A DNA stretch of 64,000 nt from Opitutus sp. ER46 (GTDB lineage: Bacteria > Verrucomicrobiota > Verrucomicrobiia > Opitutales > Opitutaceae). Numbering within the stretch: position 1 is the stretch's first letter; each line of letters begins with the position of its first letter. Location of the stretch: positions 310,001 to 374,000 of the forward strand of contig NZ_QAYX01000020.1 in assembly GCF_003054705.1 (NCBI RefSeq), given 5' to 3'. The position numbers and the translations under genes are program-made. Below are positions 25,419 through 35,398 of the stretch, piece after piece. Below the pieces are notes generated by a model. The model was not told the origin of the DNA. It made no database searches and saw only the letters and a list, made by a program, of their open reading frames with translations.

Positions 25419-25450
25419 ACTCGAATTTCTATGCGGTTTGGCTTTCGAGT
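25419..25450 (-). promoter_or_regulatory. Possible operator upstream of glpF
   Basis: A 7-bp inverted repeat, ACTCGAA (25419-25425) and TTCGAGT (25444-25450), lies in the most AT-rich part of the glpF upstream region, about 100 bp before the start codon. No known consensus matches; position is the only argument. Confidence 0.3.
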
Positions 25451-25485
25451 CGGAAAACTGAAGCTCGCCGGCCCGGGCGCCGTGC

Positions 25486-26397
25486 TCACCCGAGCGCAAG
25501 CGCGATCACCCCAACCGCCATGCCGGCCGCGGCGAGCAGTCGGCGGCGCGGGTTGGCCTCCCGCAGAACCCGGGCGCCAATGAACGCCCCGACCACAATG
25601 CTGATCTCGCGCGCCGGCGCGACAAAGCTGACCGGCGTGAACCGCATCGCCGTCAGGACGAGGACGTACGCGGTGGGCGACAGCAGCGCGACGCCCAGCA
25701 CCCAGCGCCGATGCTCCCGCCACTCGCGCGCGACCTCCGGGCGGCGGCGCCAGGCAAAAGGCGCCAGTAGCAGCGTCGACGTCAGCGAGGTGCCCGCATC
25801 GTAAAGGATCGGCGCAATGGCCAACGCCGCCACGCCCTGGCGATCCCAGATGGTATACGCCGCGATGAAGACGCCCGAAATCACCCCGTAATTGACCGAT
25901 GAGTACACCGGCCCGGCCACCGCCGGACCCGACCCGACGGGCGCCGGGCGGTCGCCGCGCACCAGGGCGACCACCCGCGCCAGCCCGCCGGTCAGCCAGA
26001 AGATGCACGCGACAATCACCGCCCCGCCGGCGCAAGCGAGGGCGGACGGCCGCTCGCCGAGCAGCAGCACCGCGGCCAGCGTCGAAAGCAGCGGGCCGGT
26101 ACCGCGGGCCAGCGGGTAGATGAGGGAGAAGTCGCCGGTGCGGTACCCGCGTTGCAGGAACAGCGAGTAACCGGTCTTCAGCACGCCGCTGCCGAGAATC
26201 CACAGCAGCGCGCCGCCCCCCACGGACGGCGCGTAACGCCAGCAATAGAACCCGGTCACCGGCACGTACGCCGCGCAGATCACCAGCCCGACCACCCACA
26301 CGAAGGGCAGGCCGCCGCCGGCGCGTTTCGCACAATAGTTCCAGACCGCGTGCAGCACCGCGGCCACCAGCACGAGCAGCAGCGCGAGAGCGGTCAC
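25486..26397 (-). CDS. EamA/DMT-type permease
   Basis: Encodes 303 residues from a GTG start, with about ten hydrophobic helices in two EamA-like halves. Segments such as LLVAAVLHAVWNYCAKRA, RGTGPLLSTLAAVLLLGERPS and VAPAREISIVVGAFIGARVL fit drug/metabolite transporters. The substrate is unknown. The start was set at GTG 26397 because upstream sequence is Arg/Gly-rich and unlike a membrane protein. It lies upstream of glpF on the same strand but is separated by about 160 bp. Confidence 0.85.
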   Translation of the reverse strand: MTALALLLVLVAAVLHAVWNYCAKRAGGGLPFVWVVGLVICAAYVPVTGFYCWRYAPSVGGGALLWILGSGVLKTGYSLFLQRGYRTGDFSLIYPLARGTGPLLSTLAAVLLLGERPSALACAGGAVIVACIFWLTGGLARVVALVRGDRPAPVGSGPAVAGPVYSSVNYGVISGVFIAAYTIWDRQGVAALAIAPILYDAGTSLTSTLLLAPFAWRRRPEVAREWREHRRWVLGVALLSPTAYVLVLTAMRFTPVSFVAPAREISIVVGAFIGARVLREANPRRRLLAAAGMAVGVIALALG

Positions 26398-26622
26398 GCC
26401 TTGCCCTCCGCTTCCCCGCCTGGACGCCGCCCGCCCGCGCCGGGCGGTGGCACGCAAGGGAGGCAATGACGGCACATGGCCTCCGCACGTTGTCGCGTCA
26501 GCCCCTGCCCGTCCACCCGGGAATCCCGCGGCCTCCGGCGAAAACCGCCGCCCGCACACAATTGCTTAACACACCCCCGCTACGCTCGCGGCTGTCGCCG
26601 GCCTGCGCGCCGGCGATGCCTC

Positions 26623-29037
26623 ATGACCAATCATCCCCGGATCCTCTTCGCGCTCGCGCTCACCGCGACTCCCCTCGCCGGCCAGACCGGCGCGTACACG
26701 CTCACCTCCGGTAGTGTGGCCACCACGGGCCAGACCTACGCCGGGACCGCGGTTGACGAATCGGCGATCTATGTCACCGGCGGCAATCTCACGCTGACCG
26801 ACGCCACGATCACGAAGCTCGCGGGCAATACGACCTCGGTCGACACCAGCAGCCAGTACGGGCTCAACGCCGGCGTCCTGGTAACCGGCGGCCGCGTGAC
26901 CCTCACTGGCGGCAGCGTCACGACCGCCGCCGCGGGCGCCAACGGCCTGTTTGCGACGGGCAGTTCCGCCGTCATCACCATGACCGGCGGTAACATCACG
27001 ACGACCGGCACCGCCTCGCATGGCATCGACGTTACCTACGGTGGCACGATCAACCTCAACCAGGTCAACGTCAGCACCACCGGCGCGAGCGCCTCGGCCG
27101 CCCTTTCCACCGACTTCGGCGGCGGCACCCTCAACGTCGTCGGCGGCATCGTCCGAACCACCGGCGAGAAGTCGCCCGCGGTTTACTCCACCGGCAACGT
27201 GACGGTCACCAGCGCAACCCTCACGGCCACCACCGGCTCCGGCGGCGTGATCGACGGCTCGAACTGGATCACGCTGAACAACTGCACCACCACCGCCTAC
27301 AAGAATGGGGTGTACGTGCACCACAGCACCGGCAGCGGCACGAGCAGCGCCGCCATCACGATCGCCGGTGGTGCGCTTACCGCCACGAACGGTCCGGTGT
27401 TTTCCCTGACGTCCCAGAGCGGTTCCGCCGCCGTGGCCATCACGGTGCGGGACGACGCCGCCCTCACGTCCGGCACGAGCCAGCTCATCTATGCCGCGAC
27501 CAACGTCACCGCCACGCTGACCGCGATTGGCACCGATCTGTCCGGCAATCTCGTCGCCGATGCCAGCTCCAGCATCACCCTGAACGCCCGCAACGGGGCA
27601 AGTTACGCCGGCGCCCCCACCGCCCGCACGACCGTGGTCGTTGATGCCACGAGCGCATGGACCGCCACCGGAGCGTCCACCCTCGTGAGCCTGACGACGG
27701 CGGGCAACCTGGTGGTCTCGACGCTGGCCACGCCCGTCACCGTAACGGGCGCCGCCACGCTTGGCGGCACCCTCAAGGTCGCGCTGGAGGCAACGCCAAG
27801 CGCCGGCACGTACTCGATCCTCCGCGCGGGCAGCATCAGCGGCACATTCGCCAACCTGGCGTTTTCCCCCGCCCTCGACTCCGGGCAGTCCGCCCAGCTC
27901 AGCTACGGTACCACGGCCGTCACGCTGACGATCACGGGATCGCCCTCAACCACCGGGCCCACCCTCACCCGCCAGCCCACCAGTATCACCGTGGCGGCGG
28001 GCGCCACCGCGACGTTCAGTGTCGCGGCCAGCGGCACGGGCCTCAGCTACCAGTGGCGCAAGGACGGCGTGAACGTCTCCGGCCAGACCAACGCACTCCT
28101 CGTCCTGACCGGCGCCACCGCCGCCGATGCGGGCTCCTATTCGGTCGCGGTGACGGATGCCGGCGGCACCAGCGCCAGCAGTGCGGCGACCCTGGCCGTT
28201 CTCACGACCGGCGATCCCGGGCGGCTCGTGAACCTGTCCGCCCGCGCGAAGGTCGGAAGCGGGGTCAACGTGCTCATCGCGGGCTTTACGACCGGCGGCA
28301 CCGGCACCGCCGGCACGCGCCCGCTCCTCCTGCGCGGGATTGGTCCGCGCCTGACGGCATTCGACCTCTCCGGGGTGCTCGCCGCCCCTGTCCTGATCCT
28401 CTACAGCGCGACGGGCACCGAGCTGGACCGCAACGCCGGCTGGGGCGGTTCGGAGACGATCACCAACGCCAACACGGCCGTCGGCGCCTTCGCCCTCACG
28501 GATCCGGCCAGCAAGGACGCGGCGCTCTATTTCGCCGCGCCCCCAGCCGGCGGCTACACCACGCACATTGTCAGCGGGACTGGGACTTCGGGACTCGCCC
28601 TGACCGAGGTGTATGACGCCGGCACCTATGCCGCCACCCGGCCTCGGCTCGTGAACCTCTCGGCCCGCGCCTGCTGCGGCACGGGCAGCGATGTGCTCAT
28701 CGGGGGGTTCGTCATCGGCGGTTCCACCGCCAAGACCGTTCTCATCCGCGCCGCGGGCCCCGCGCTCGCCGGCTTCGGGCTCACCAACACCCTCTCGGAC
28801 CCCGTGCTGCAGCTGTACGACCGCGCCGGCACCGTCCTCATGAGCAATGCCGGTTGGGGCGGCGACGCCCAGATCGTGGCGCTCGCGAACCGCGCGTACG
28901 CCTCCGCCTGGTCCGACGGCGCGAGCGCCGACTCCGCCCTGGTCGTCACTCTGCCGGCCGGCAACTATACCGCGATGGTCTCCAGTGCTTCGGGCGCCTC
29001 CGGCCTAGCGCTCGTCGAGATCTACGACATCGAATAG
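26623..29037 (+). CDS. Secreted adhesin-like protein with Ig domain and duplicated C-terminal domain
   Basis: Encodes 804 residues. A signal peptide (ILFALALTATPLAG) precedes about 420 residues of Thr/Gly-rich repeats such as MTGGNITTTG and LTGGSVTT, predicted to form a parallel beta-helix. An I-set Ig-like domain follows at about residues 445-525 (PTSITVAAGATATFSVAAS...YQWRKDG). The C-terminus has two copies of a domain of about 130 residues starting RLVNLSARA, with VLI.GF and GWGG blocks. I associate these with secreted verrucomicrobial proteins. Probably surface-attached and carbohydrate- or cell-binding. No catalytic motif is seen. Confidence 0.8.
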   Translation: MTNHPRILFALALTATPLAGQTGAYTLTSGSVATTGQTYAGTAVDESAIYVTGGNLTLTDATITKLAGNTTSVDTSSQYGLNAGVLVTGGRVTLTGGSVTTAAAGANGLFATGSSAVITMTGGNITTTGTASHGIDVTYGGTINLNQVNVSTTGASASAALSTDFGGGTLNVVGGIVRTTGEKSPAVYSTGNVTVTSATLTATTGSGGVIDGSNWITLNNCTTTAYKNGVYVHHSTGSGTSSAAITIAGGALTATNGPVFSLTSQSGSAAVAITVRDDAALTSGTSQLIYAATNVTATLTAIGTDLSGNLVADASSSITLNARNGASYAGAPTARTTVVVDATSAWTATGASTLVSLTTAGNLVVSTLATPVTVTGAATLGGTLKVALEATPSAGTYSILRAGSISGTFANLAFSPALDSGQSAQLSYGTTAVTLTITGSPSTTGPTLTRQPTSITVAAGATATFSVAASGTGLSYQWRKDGVNVSGQTNALLVLTGATAADAGSYSVAVTDAGGTSASSAATLAVLTTGDPGRLVNLSARAKVGSGVNVLIAGFTTGGTGTAGTRPLLLRGIGPRLTAFDLSGVLAAPVLILYSATGTELDRNAGWGGSETITNANTAVGAFALTDPASKDAALYFAAPPAGGYTTHIVSGTGTSGLALTEVYDAGTYAATRPRLVNLSARACCGTGSDVLIGGFVIGGSTAKTVLIRAAGPALAGFGLTNTLSDPVLQLYDRAGTVLMSNAGWGGDAQIVALANRAYASAWSDGASADSALVVTLPAGNYTAMVSSASGASGLALVEIYDIE

Positions 29038-29211
29038 CTACGCACACCGGCGGCCTGCGATACACCGGCGCCGGGAGTGCCGCCGAGGCGGCTGGATATT
29101 TATTACCATCGCAACGGGGGCGCCGATTTCCTGATTGGGCGAGGCAAACGCGCGCCTGTCCCGGGACATCTTGGCCCGGCACGGACCGCCAACACCCGTC
29201 TGTCCGCCAGC

Positions 29212-31641
29212 ATGAAACTCCGCTCCGTTCTGCTTCTGTCCCTCCTCGGTCTCGTCGCCGTGGCCCCGGTTTTCGCCGCCGACGCCAAGCCCCTCCGTCA
29301 TGCGCGGTTCGCCGAACTGCCGCTCACCGCGATCCACCCGCAGGGCTGGCTCGCCGAGTCCCTCCAGCGCCAGGTGGCCGGCATGAGCGGCCACCGCGAG
29401 GTGCACGGCTATCCGTTCGATACATGCCTCTGGGGCGGCGAAATTCCGCGTATCGGCACCCATGGCCAGGATTGGTGGCGCTACGAGCAGACGGCCTATC
29501 TCGTGGACGGGCTCACCCGGCTCGCCCACCTCACGCGGGATCCTTCCCTCCTCAAGCTCGCGGACGCGAACATCAGCTACGTCCTCCAGCACCCGCACGC
29601 GGACGGCCGCCTCGGGCCGGTGATCTCGGGCACCAAGTCAGAATGGCCGATGGCGGTGTTCTTCCGCGCGGCGTACGGCCAGTGGCTGGGGACGCAGGAT
29701 CCCGCCATCGTCGAAGGCTTCGCTCGCCACTACCGCGCGACCACGGTCGAGCAGCTCTCCAAGGGTCACCGCCACATCTGCAATCTCGAGGGCGTGCTGC
29801 AGTGCTATGAATGGACCGGCGACCAATCGCTGCTCGAGAAGGCCGAGGCCGCCTACGCGCTCTGGCCGAAGTACGCCCGCGAGCACGAGGTGCCGATCAA
29901 CCGCCTGGAGTCGGACGACCGCATCGTCACGCATGGCGTCACGTGGTCGGAGCAGATGAAGCTGCCCACCCTCCTCTACATTCAGACCGGCAATCCGCGC
30001 TACCTCACGGCCGCGCAGAACGCCGTCCGCAAGACCATCCGCGACCATCTGCAGGTCGACGGCGTCCCGAGTTCCAACGAATACCTGTCCAGCCAGGACC
30101 CCGCGCAGAGCCACGAGACCTGCGTCGTGACCGACTACACCTGGAGCCTGGGGTACCTGTTGATGGCGACGGGCGATGCGACCTACGCGGACATGATCGA
30201 GCGGGCGGTCTTCAACGCCGGATTCGGATCGTTTTCCAAGGACTTCCGGGCGCTCCAGTATTTCTCCAGTCCGAACCAGTTCACCGCCGGCCGCGGTTAT
30301 GACCACAACGAGTACAAGCACGGTGGTACCTGGAACTCGTACCAGCCGCGGCACGAAACCGAATGCTGCGCGGGCAACGTCCATCGCCTCCTCCCCAACT
30401 TTGCCGGCCGGCAATGGCTGCGGGATGGCGCGGGCCTGGCCGCCGCCTTCTATGCGCCGTCGCAGATCGATTTTGGCGTCGGCGACCGCACGGTGCGGAT
30501 CACGGAGGAGACGAAGTACCCGTTCGGCGACACGGTCGTGTTCACGTTCCAAGCGGACAAGGCGGTCGACCTGCCCCTCGCGGTCCGCATTCCCGGCTGG
30601 TGCGAGGCACCGGAGGCGACCTTCAACGGCCAGCCCGTCACGGTGCCGCTGGTGCGGGCAACCTTCGTTCGCCTGCCGCTCACGGTCCGGACTGGCGACA
30701 CGCTGCGCCTCCGCTTCCCGATGCCGCTCAAGCTCCATCGGCGCGGTCATGAGCTCAGCTTGGAGCGCGGCCCGCTGGTCTTCAGCTATGCGATTTCCGA
30801 GGAACGCGTGGTGCGGTCGGAAGATACGAAGTACCCGGACTTTCCGGCACTCGACCTCACGCCGGCTGGGCCCTGGGCCTACGCGCTCGACATCACCGAG
30901 GCCAATTTCCGGGAACGCGTGAAGGTGGTGGAGAATGCGGAGGCCAAGCCGGGCTACCCCTTCGATCCGGGCGCGAGCCCGATCACCCTGCAGGTGCCGG
31001 CGCGGCGCGTCCGGAACTGGACGCTGGATGAAGGTCGATTCACCTCGGCGATCCCGGTCGCCTGCGACCTGGCGCCGGAGACGGAGACGATCACGCTCGT
31101 GCCGCTTGGCAGCACGCGCCTGCGCGTCACCTGCTTCCCTGAGGCGGTGGAGCGCTACCGCCTGCCCTTCAAGGACTGGCAGGTCTCGCCGATCTATGCC
31201 GCGCCCGGCATCCCCGAGGAGCTTGCCAAGTCCCCCGCGATGGCCGCGGAGCGGTGGCGGCTCGCGCTCTCGCATCCCGAGGCGCCGGAACTCGGCGGAG
31301 CCATGGCGTGGCGCGCGGTGGACAACGTGACCAACGGCCGGATCGATCTCGCGCAACTGCTCGGCCAGACGCGCGGGCTCGTGTACGTCCGCGCCACGAT
31401 CCACGCCAAACAGGCGGGTCCTGCCACGCTCGCGGTGCACGTGAAGGACTGTGGCGCCGTGTGGCTGAACGACCAGCCCGTGCTGACAATTCCCGGACCG
31501 CACAAGCTGTCGGAGCAGCCCACCCTCGTCCCCGTATCGCTGCGCGCCGGCGACAACGAAGTGATGGTCAAGGTTGCTCCGCTGCCCAAGTACCAGCAGC
31601 ACCTCGATGGCTGGCGGCTGCAGCTCGAGTGCGTGCAGTGA
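29212..31641 (+). CDS. Glycoside hydrolase family 127 (beta-L-arabinofuranosidase type)
   Basis: Encodes 809 residues with a signal peptide (LLLSLLGLVAVAPVFAADA). The zinc/catalytic residues of GH127 are recognisable: E302-x-C304 in S-H-E-T-C and C385-C386 in T-E-C-C-A-G-N. In the characterised Bifidobacterium enzyme the equivalents are Glu338, Cys340, Cys417 and Cys418, one cysteine acting as nucleophile. An (alpha/alpha)6 barrel is followed by beta-sandwiches and an extra C-terminal module of about 110 residues (VYVRATIHAKQAG). It probably releases arabinose from plant glycoproteins or arabinans. The GH51 remnant at 10 kb shows arabinose use was once broader. Confidence 0.9.
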   Translation: MKLRSVLLLSLLGLVAVAPVFAADAKPLRHARFAELPLTAIHPQGWLAESLQRQVAGMSGHREVHGYPFDTCLWGGEIPRIGTHGQDWWRYEQTAYLVDGLTRLAHLTRDPSLLKLADANISYVLQHPHADGRLGPVISGTKSEWPMAVFFRAAYGQWLGTQDPAIVEGFARHYRATTVEQLSKGHRHICNLEGVLQCYEWTGDQSLLEKAEAAYALWPKYAREHEVPINRLESDDRIVTHGVTWSEQMKLPTLLYIQTGNPRYLTAAQNAVRKTIRDHLQVDGVPSSNEYLSSQDPAQSHETCVVTDYTWSLGYLLMATGDATYADMIERAVFNAGFGSFSKDFRALQYFSSPNQFTAGRGYDHNEYKHGGTWNSYQPRHETECCAGNVHRLLPNFAGRQWLRDGAGLAAAFYAPSQIDFGVGDRTVRITEETKYPFGDTVVFTFQADKAVDLPLAVRIPGWCEAPEATFNGQPVTVPLVRATFVRLPLTVRTGDTLRLRFPMPLKLHRRGHELSLERGPLVFSYAISEERVVRSEDTKYPDFPALDLTPAGPWAYALDITEANFRERVKVVENAEAKPGYPFDPGASPITLQVPARRVRNWTLDEGRFTSAIPVACDLAPETETITLVPLGSTRLRVTCFPEAVERYRLPFKDWQVSPIYAAPGIPEELAKSPAMAAERWRLALSHPEAPELGGAMAWRAVDNVTNGRIDLAQLLGQTRGLVYVRATIHAKQAGPATLAVHVKDCGAVWLNDQPVLTIPGPHKLSEQPTLVPVSLRAGDNEVMVKVAPLPKYQQHLDGWRLQLECVQ

Positions 31642-31764
31642 GGTAGCGTCGCGCGCCGGAGGCGGAAACCAGCCCGTGCAGATTGGGGTTGCCGCGGGAG
31701 CCGCGGCACTCAGTGTGCGCCGCTCGCTTGCAGGAGGCGACTGCCGCCTCCCGGCGCGACGTCC

Positions 31765-33015
31765 ATGTCACAATCCACCTCGGCCAAAGCGTATGTCTTC
31801 AGCCGCGAGCAAGTCTTCGCGGTGGCGATAATCTCGTTCCTGCAGTTCACGATCATCCTGGACTTCATGATCCTGTCGCCGCTGGGGGCCATTCTCCTGG
31901 AGGCGCTGCACATCACGACATCGCAGTTTGGCTTGGCAGTGTCGGCCTACGCCATCGCCGCCGGGCTTTCGGGTTTCCTGGCCGCCGGATTCGCCGACCG
32001 GTTCGATCGCAAACGCCTGCTCCTGTTCTTCTACACCGGATTCGTGCTCGGCACCTTGGTCTGCGGCGTGGCGCCGAACTACGCCGTGCTGCTCGCGGGA
32101 CGGATCGTGACCGGTCTTTTTGGCGGCGTGATCGGGGCCATCAGCTTTGCCATCCTGACCGACCTGTTTCCGCTGCATGTGCGCGGCCGGGTGATGGGCT
32201 ATGTCCAGTCGTCATTCGCCGCGAGCCAGGTGCTGGGCATTCCGCTCGGAATCTTCCTGGCCACCCATCTCGGCTGGCATGCCCCATTTCTCCTGATCGC
32301 CGGCGTGGCGCTGGTCGTGGGCGTCGTCATTCTGCTCCGGATGCGCCCGGTGGACGCCCACCTCGCCCACGCCTCCGGCAAGTCGCCGCTTTTGCACCTG
32401 TGGCACACTGCCACGCGCCGCCGTTATCAGGCCGGATTCGCCGCCACGACGCTGCTCACCACGGGAGGGTTCATGCTCATGCCCTTCGGGAGCGCGTTCA
32501 CGGTAAACAACCTCGGGATCGCACTCACGGCGCTCCCGGTGATCTACATGATCACGGGCGTAAGCTCGCTCGGGACTGGCCCCTTGATGGGCCGGATCAG
32601 CGATCGCTTCGGCAAATACCGCACCTTCTGCTACGCGACGGTGGCCGCGGCGGCGATCACGCTCTTCTACACGCGTCTCGGGCCCACGCCGATCTGGGAG
32701 ATCATCGTCATCAACGTGGTACTCTTCGCGGCGATCTCCGCGCGCATGATCTCCGCCGGGGCCCTGAACTCCGCGATGCCCGAACCGGCAGACCGCGGCG
32801 CCTACATGGCCATCAACGCCTCCCTGCAGCAGATCGCCGGCGGCATTGCCTCGCTGGCGGCCGGCGCCGTCGTCGTCCAGCACGCCGATGGCCATCTCGA
32901 TCATTATCCGGTTCTCGGATACATCGTGACGGGCACGATGCTGGCGTCGATGCTCCTTCTGGCGCGGGTCGACCGGCTGGTAAACCCACCTGGCGGGTCC
33001 GCCGCAGCCCAATAG
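31765..33015 (+). CDS. MFS transporter
   Basis: Encodes 416 residues with twelve hydrophobic segments. The loop 2-3 signature (GFADRFDRKRLLLFF) and RGRVMGYVQSSFAASQVLGIPLG in helix 5 fit the drug/sugar-efflux (DHA1) type of major facilitator. It starts 123 bp after the GH127 gene on the same strand. It could carry released sugars but could equally be an efflux pump. Confidence 0.87.
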   Translation: MSQSTSAKAYVFSREQVFAVAIISFLQFTIILDFMILSPLGAILLEALHITTSQFGLAVSAYAIAAGLSGFLAAGFADRFDRKRLLLFFYTGFVLGTLVCGVAPNYAVLLAGRIVTGLFGGVIGAISFAILTDLFPLHVRGRVMGYVQSSFAASQVLGIPLGIFLATHLGWHAPFLLIAGVALVVGVVILLRMRPVDAHLAHASGKSPLLHLWHTATRRRYQAGFAATTLLTTGGFMLMPFGSAFTVNNLGIALTALPVIYMITGVSSLGTGPLMGRISDRFGKYRTFCYATVAAAAITLFYTRLGPTPIWEIIVINVVLFAAISARMISAGALNSAMPEPADRGAYMAINASLQQIAGGIASLAAGAVVVQHADGHLDHYPVLGYIVTGTMLASMLLLARVDRLVNPPGGSAAAQ

Positions 33016-33064
33016 CCGACGCGGCTGGGGCGGAACCCGGCGGTGGGGGCGCGCAAGGCCGGCC

Positions 33065-33316
33065 TCAGAAGCAGTCCTTGGCACAGTGTTCCTTCACCAG
33101 TTGTTTCAGGCGGTCCACGTTCGCCTGTTCCTGGTGCTTCACGTCGCGCCAGAAGTTCTGGAGGTTGATGTCGCCGTCGGCGTTGGCGATGTACTGGTCC
33201 ATGCGCCACAGCGCATCGAGGCGTTTGCTGAGCTCATGGATCATGTCGTGGTCGTGATCGGCGGCCCCGTGGGTCTCACCGATGTGCTGCATCTCGTTTT
33301 CCGCTGCCAGGCGCAT
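33065..33316 (-). CDS. Small hypothetical protein
   Basis: Encodes 83 residues, helical and charged, with a His/Asp-rich stretch (HGAADHDHD) and a cysteine-containing end (EHCAKDCF). A clear GGAGG ribosome site lies 9 bp before the ATG, unusual among its neighbours. The middle (RMDQYIANADGDINLQNFWRDV) resembles short ferritin-like conserved proteins, but I cannot name the family with confidence. The function is unknown. Confidence 0.7.
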   Translation of the reverse strand: MRLAAENEMQHIGETHGAADHDHDMIHELSKRLDALWRMDQYIANADGDINLQNFWRDVKHQEQANVDRLKQLVKEHCAKDCF

Positions 33317-33546
33317 GTTGTTTCCTCCGTGTGGTGGTTGTCCCGCGCGCAGTGGGCCCGCGGGGAAGAAACCGGCGCGCGGCAGGACATTTCCCGCCCG
33401 CACGCCGGCCCTCACTCGATTGCGCCGGACGCTAGCCCAGCGCGGGCGACGCCGCCATGGGCGGCGTCGCGGAATGGGCAATCGGGCATCATCCCACCAC
33501 GCATGGCGGATGGGCCGAGGCGGACTTTCCGGAGCAGGCCCGGGCG

Positions 33547-34443
33547 TCAGTGCGTCGCGTCGTAGGCCGCGATCTTGGCGCGGACCGCCGCCTCGGCCTC
33601 GTGGTACATTTCCTGAATGGCCTCGTCGGAAAATTCGAAGGCGCGGTCGGCCAGGGAGCCACCGGCGGCCAGGCGGTCGAAGAGGCGCGTCTTCGCCTCA
33701 GCGATGTCCTTGCCGTAAATGTGATAGGAGTCGGCCTGCCAGTTGAGCCGGCCGAGCTTGATGGTGCGGCCGGTGCGCTGCGCGATCGCGGCGGCGATGA
33801 CGTCGCGGTTGAACAGCGTGAAGCCGAACATGTTCATGAAGCTCGCGCCCCAGGCGTCGTTGCTGCGGAAGCGCACGTTGCAGTTGAGCCAGGAGGTACC
33901 CGGCTGCTCGTCGTCCTCCATCAGCCGGTACCAGAGCGACTGCAGGCACGGCGGATCGAAGCAGTCGAGATCGATGTTCGGCATCCAGGTGATCATCTGC
34001 GCCTGGCGGGTGAAAGGCTGTTTCACGAGCTTCGCGATGACGTGCTCGATCTGGTTGATGTCGAAACCGCCGGCGCGCACCGACTGGCCGTCGCGCTTCT
34101 CCTGCCAAGCGCCGTAGCCGGCGAGCCGGCCATGATAGGTGTATTCCCAGCGCGTGTCCGCCGGGTCGTTCATGTTTTTCACCCAGTGGTCCTTGGCGCC
34201 ACAGAGCTCCATCACGTACTCGCGCAGGTCCTCGATGCCGCCGGGAAACGCCTTATGGATCATCGGCTCGGCCAGCGGATCGAGCACGGTGATGTTCATC
34301 GTGCAGTCGAGGCTGAGCGGATCACCGGGCTTGTCGTACTGGGTCCGGAACCGGACGCCGTTCTGGTAAAGCGCCGTCAGCGCCTTTTCGTGCGCGGCGG
34401 CCAGGCTGTTCTCACAAACGTGCAGGACGGGGATGTTCTTCAT
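33547..34443 (-). CDS. Thymidylate synthase-fold protein (divergent ThyA-like)
   Basis: Encodes 298 residues. The catalytic-cysteine region reads D-P-P-C-L-Q (C166) where ThyA has P-P-C-H, so the cysteine is kept but the following His is lost. Further matches are R-S-N-D-A-W-G-A (residues 193-200), FMNMFGF with the substrate-contacting Asn (N204) and SYHIYGKD near residue 240. The N-terminal half (SLDCTMNITVLDPLAEPMIHKAF) resembles archaeal-type thymidylate synthases. It may be a genuine dTMP synthase or a pyrimidine hydroxymethylase-like relative. No folate or nucleotide genes are adjacent. Confidence 0.75.
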   Translation of the reverse strand: MKNIPVLHVCENSLAAAHEKALTALYQNGVRFRTQYDKPGDPLSLDCTMNITVLDPLAEPMIHKAFPGGIEDLREYVMELCGAKDHWVKNMNDPADTRWEYTYHGRLAGYGAWQEKRDGQSVRAGGFDINQIEHVIAKLVKQPFTRQAQMITWMPNIDLDCFDPPCLQSLWYRLMEDDEQPGTSWLNCNVRFRSNDAWGASFMNMFGFTLFNRDVIAAAIAQRTGRTIKLGRLNWQADSYHIYGKDIAEAKTRLFDRLAAGGSLADRAFEFSDEAIQEMYHEAEAAVRAKIAAYDATH

Positions 34444-34681
34444 GCCGTGGAGGAGCGGTTGGCTGGGAGCCCAGGTTGGCGACGCGGGTACGCCGGGGCG
34501 ACGCGCTTTTCGGCGCAAAAGTTGCCCGCGGCCACGCGTCTTTTGGCGTGGCGCGAACGAGGCGGCCCGGAGGCGAAGCGAACGCGTCGAGTTTGCCTCA
34601 CCGTTCGCAGTGCGGGGCGGCTGGGTTCAGGCCGGTGCACGACCGGTGCGCGCCGCCGCGGCGGGCGCGACCGGCGACGGC

Positions 34682-35398
34682 TCAGCGACGAAGCGATACC
34701 GGCGGGCCGAGCACCTCACGGAGCACGATCGCGCGGCGGAGGGCGTCGGGGCTGGCGAGATCCTCGAGGAGCCGGCCGCGCGCGGCGCGCCGACCCTCGG
34801 CCTCACGCTTGGCCTGAATCACGAAGCGATCCTCGTGGCGCACGACGGGGCCCGATGGCCCCTCTCCGCCGGTCTGCTCGCGGGCGGCGGCCAATCGACG
34901 TTCGGCGGCGGCGCGCTCGGCTTCCAGCCGTTCGCGCTCCAGTTCGAGGCGGCGCCACTCCGGGATGACGGGGGCCGGTTGCGGTTCCTCGCCGCGCTCG
35001 TTGAGCGTGCGCTCAAGTTCGGTCAAAACCCGGCCGATGCGCTTGCCCAGGGCACCGCCACCAAACGGATCGAGCGGCGGCACGCGCGGCTGGGGCGCCG
35101 CGGGCGCGGCCGCCGGGGCCGACGCCACGACGGGAGGTCCCTCGCGCACCAGCGGCGGAGGCGCCGTCTCCCCCCGGCGTTCCGCGGACAGCCGGCGCAG
35201 ACGTTCACGTATCTCCTGCGCGCGGCGGTCGGCTTCGGATTCGTCTCGGCGAGCCTCGTGTTCCTGGCGGGCGCGCTGGGCCTGGCGGATGGCGCGCACG
35301 ATCGAGATGATGAAAAACACCACCACGATCAGCGGCATCAGCGCGCCGATGTCAGCCGCAGCCAGCGGGAGGCTGGCGATGGCAGGGAATTCGCTCAC
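34682..35398 (-). CDS. Membrane-anchored coiled-coil protein of the floA operon
   Basis: Encodes 238 residues from a GTG that overlaps the floA stop (GTGA), so it is almost certainly translationally coupled. One transmembrane helix ([22 protein letters not shown], about residues 19-40) precedes a long charged, Arg/Glu/Ala-rich segment with coiled-coil character broken by a Pro-rich linker. I recognise no family. Being fourth in a NfeD-NfeD-FloA operon, it may be an extra structural component of flotillin membrane domains. Confidence 0.75.
   Translation of the reverse strand: MSEFPAIASLPLAAADIGALMPLIVVVFFIISIVRAIRQAQRARQEHEARRDESEADRRAQEIRERLRRLSAERRGETAPPPLVREGPPVVASAPAAAPAAPQPRVPPLDPFGGGALGKRIGRVLTELERTLNERGEEPQPAPVIPEWRRLELERERLEAERAAAERRLAAAREQTGGEGPSGPVVRHEDRFVIQAKREAEGRRAARGRLLEDLASPDALRRAIVLREVLGPPVSLRR

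Noticed and set aside
22662-25583. A 973-codon plus-strand frame opposite glpK and glpF
   Set aside because: Both glp genes are unmistakable on the minus strand; the antisense peptide is composition-driven.
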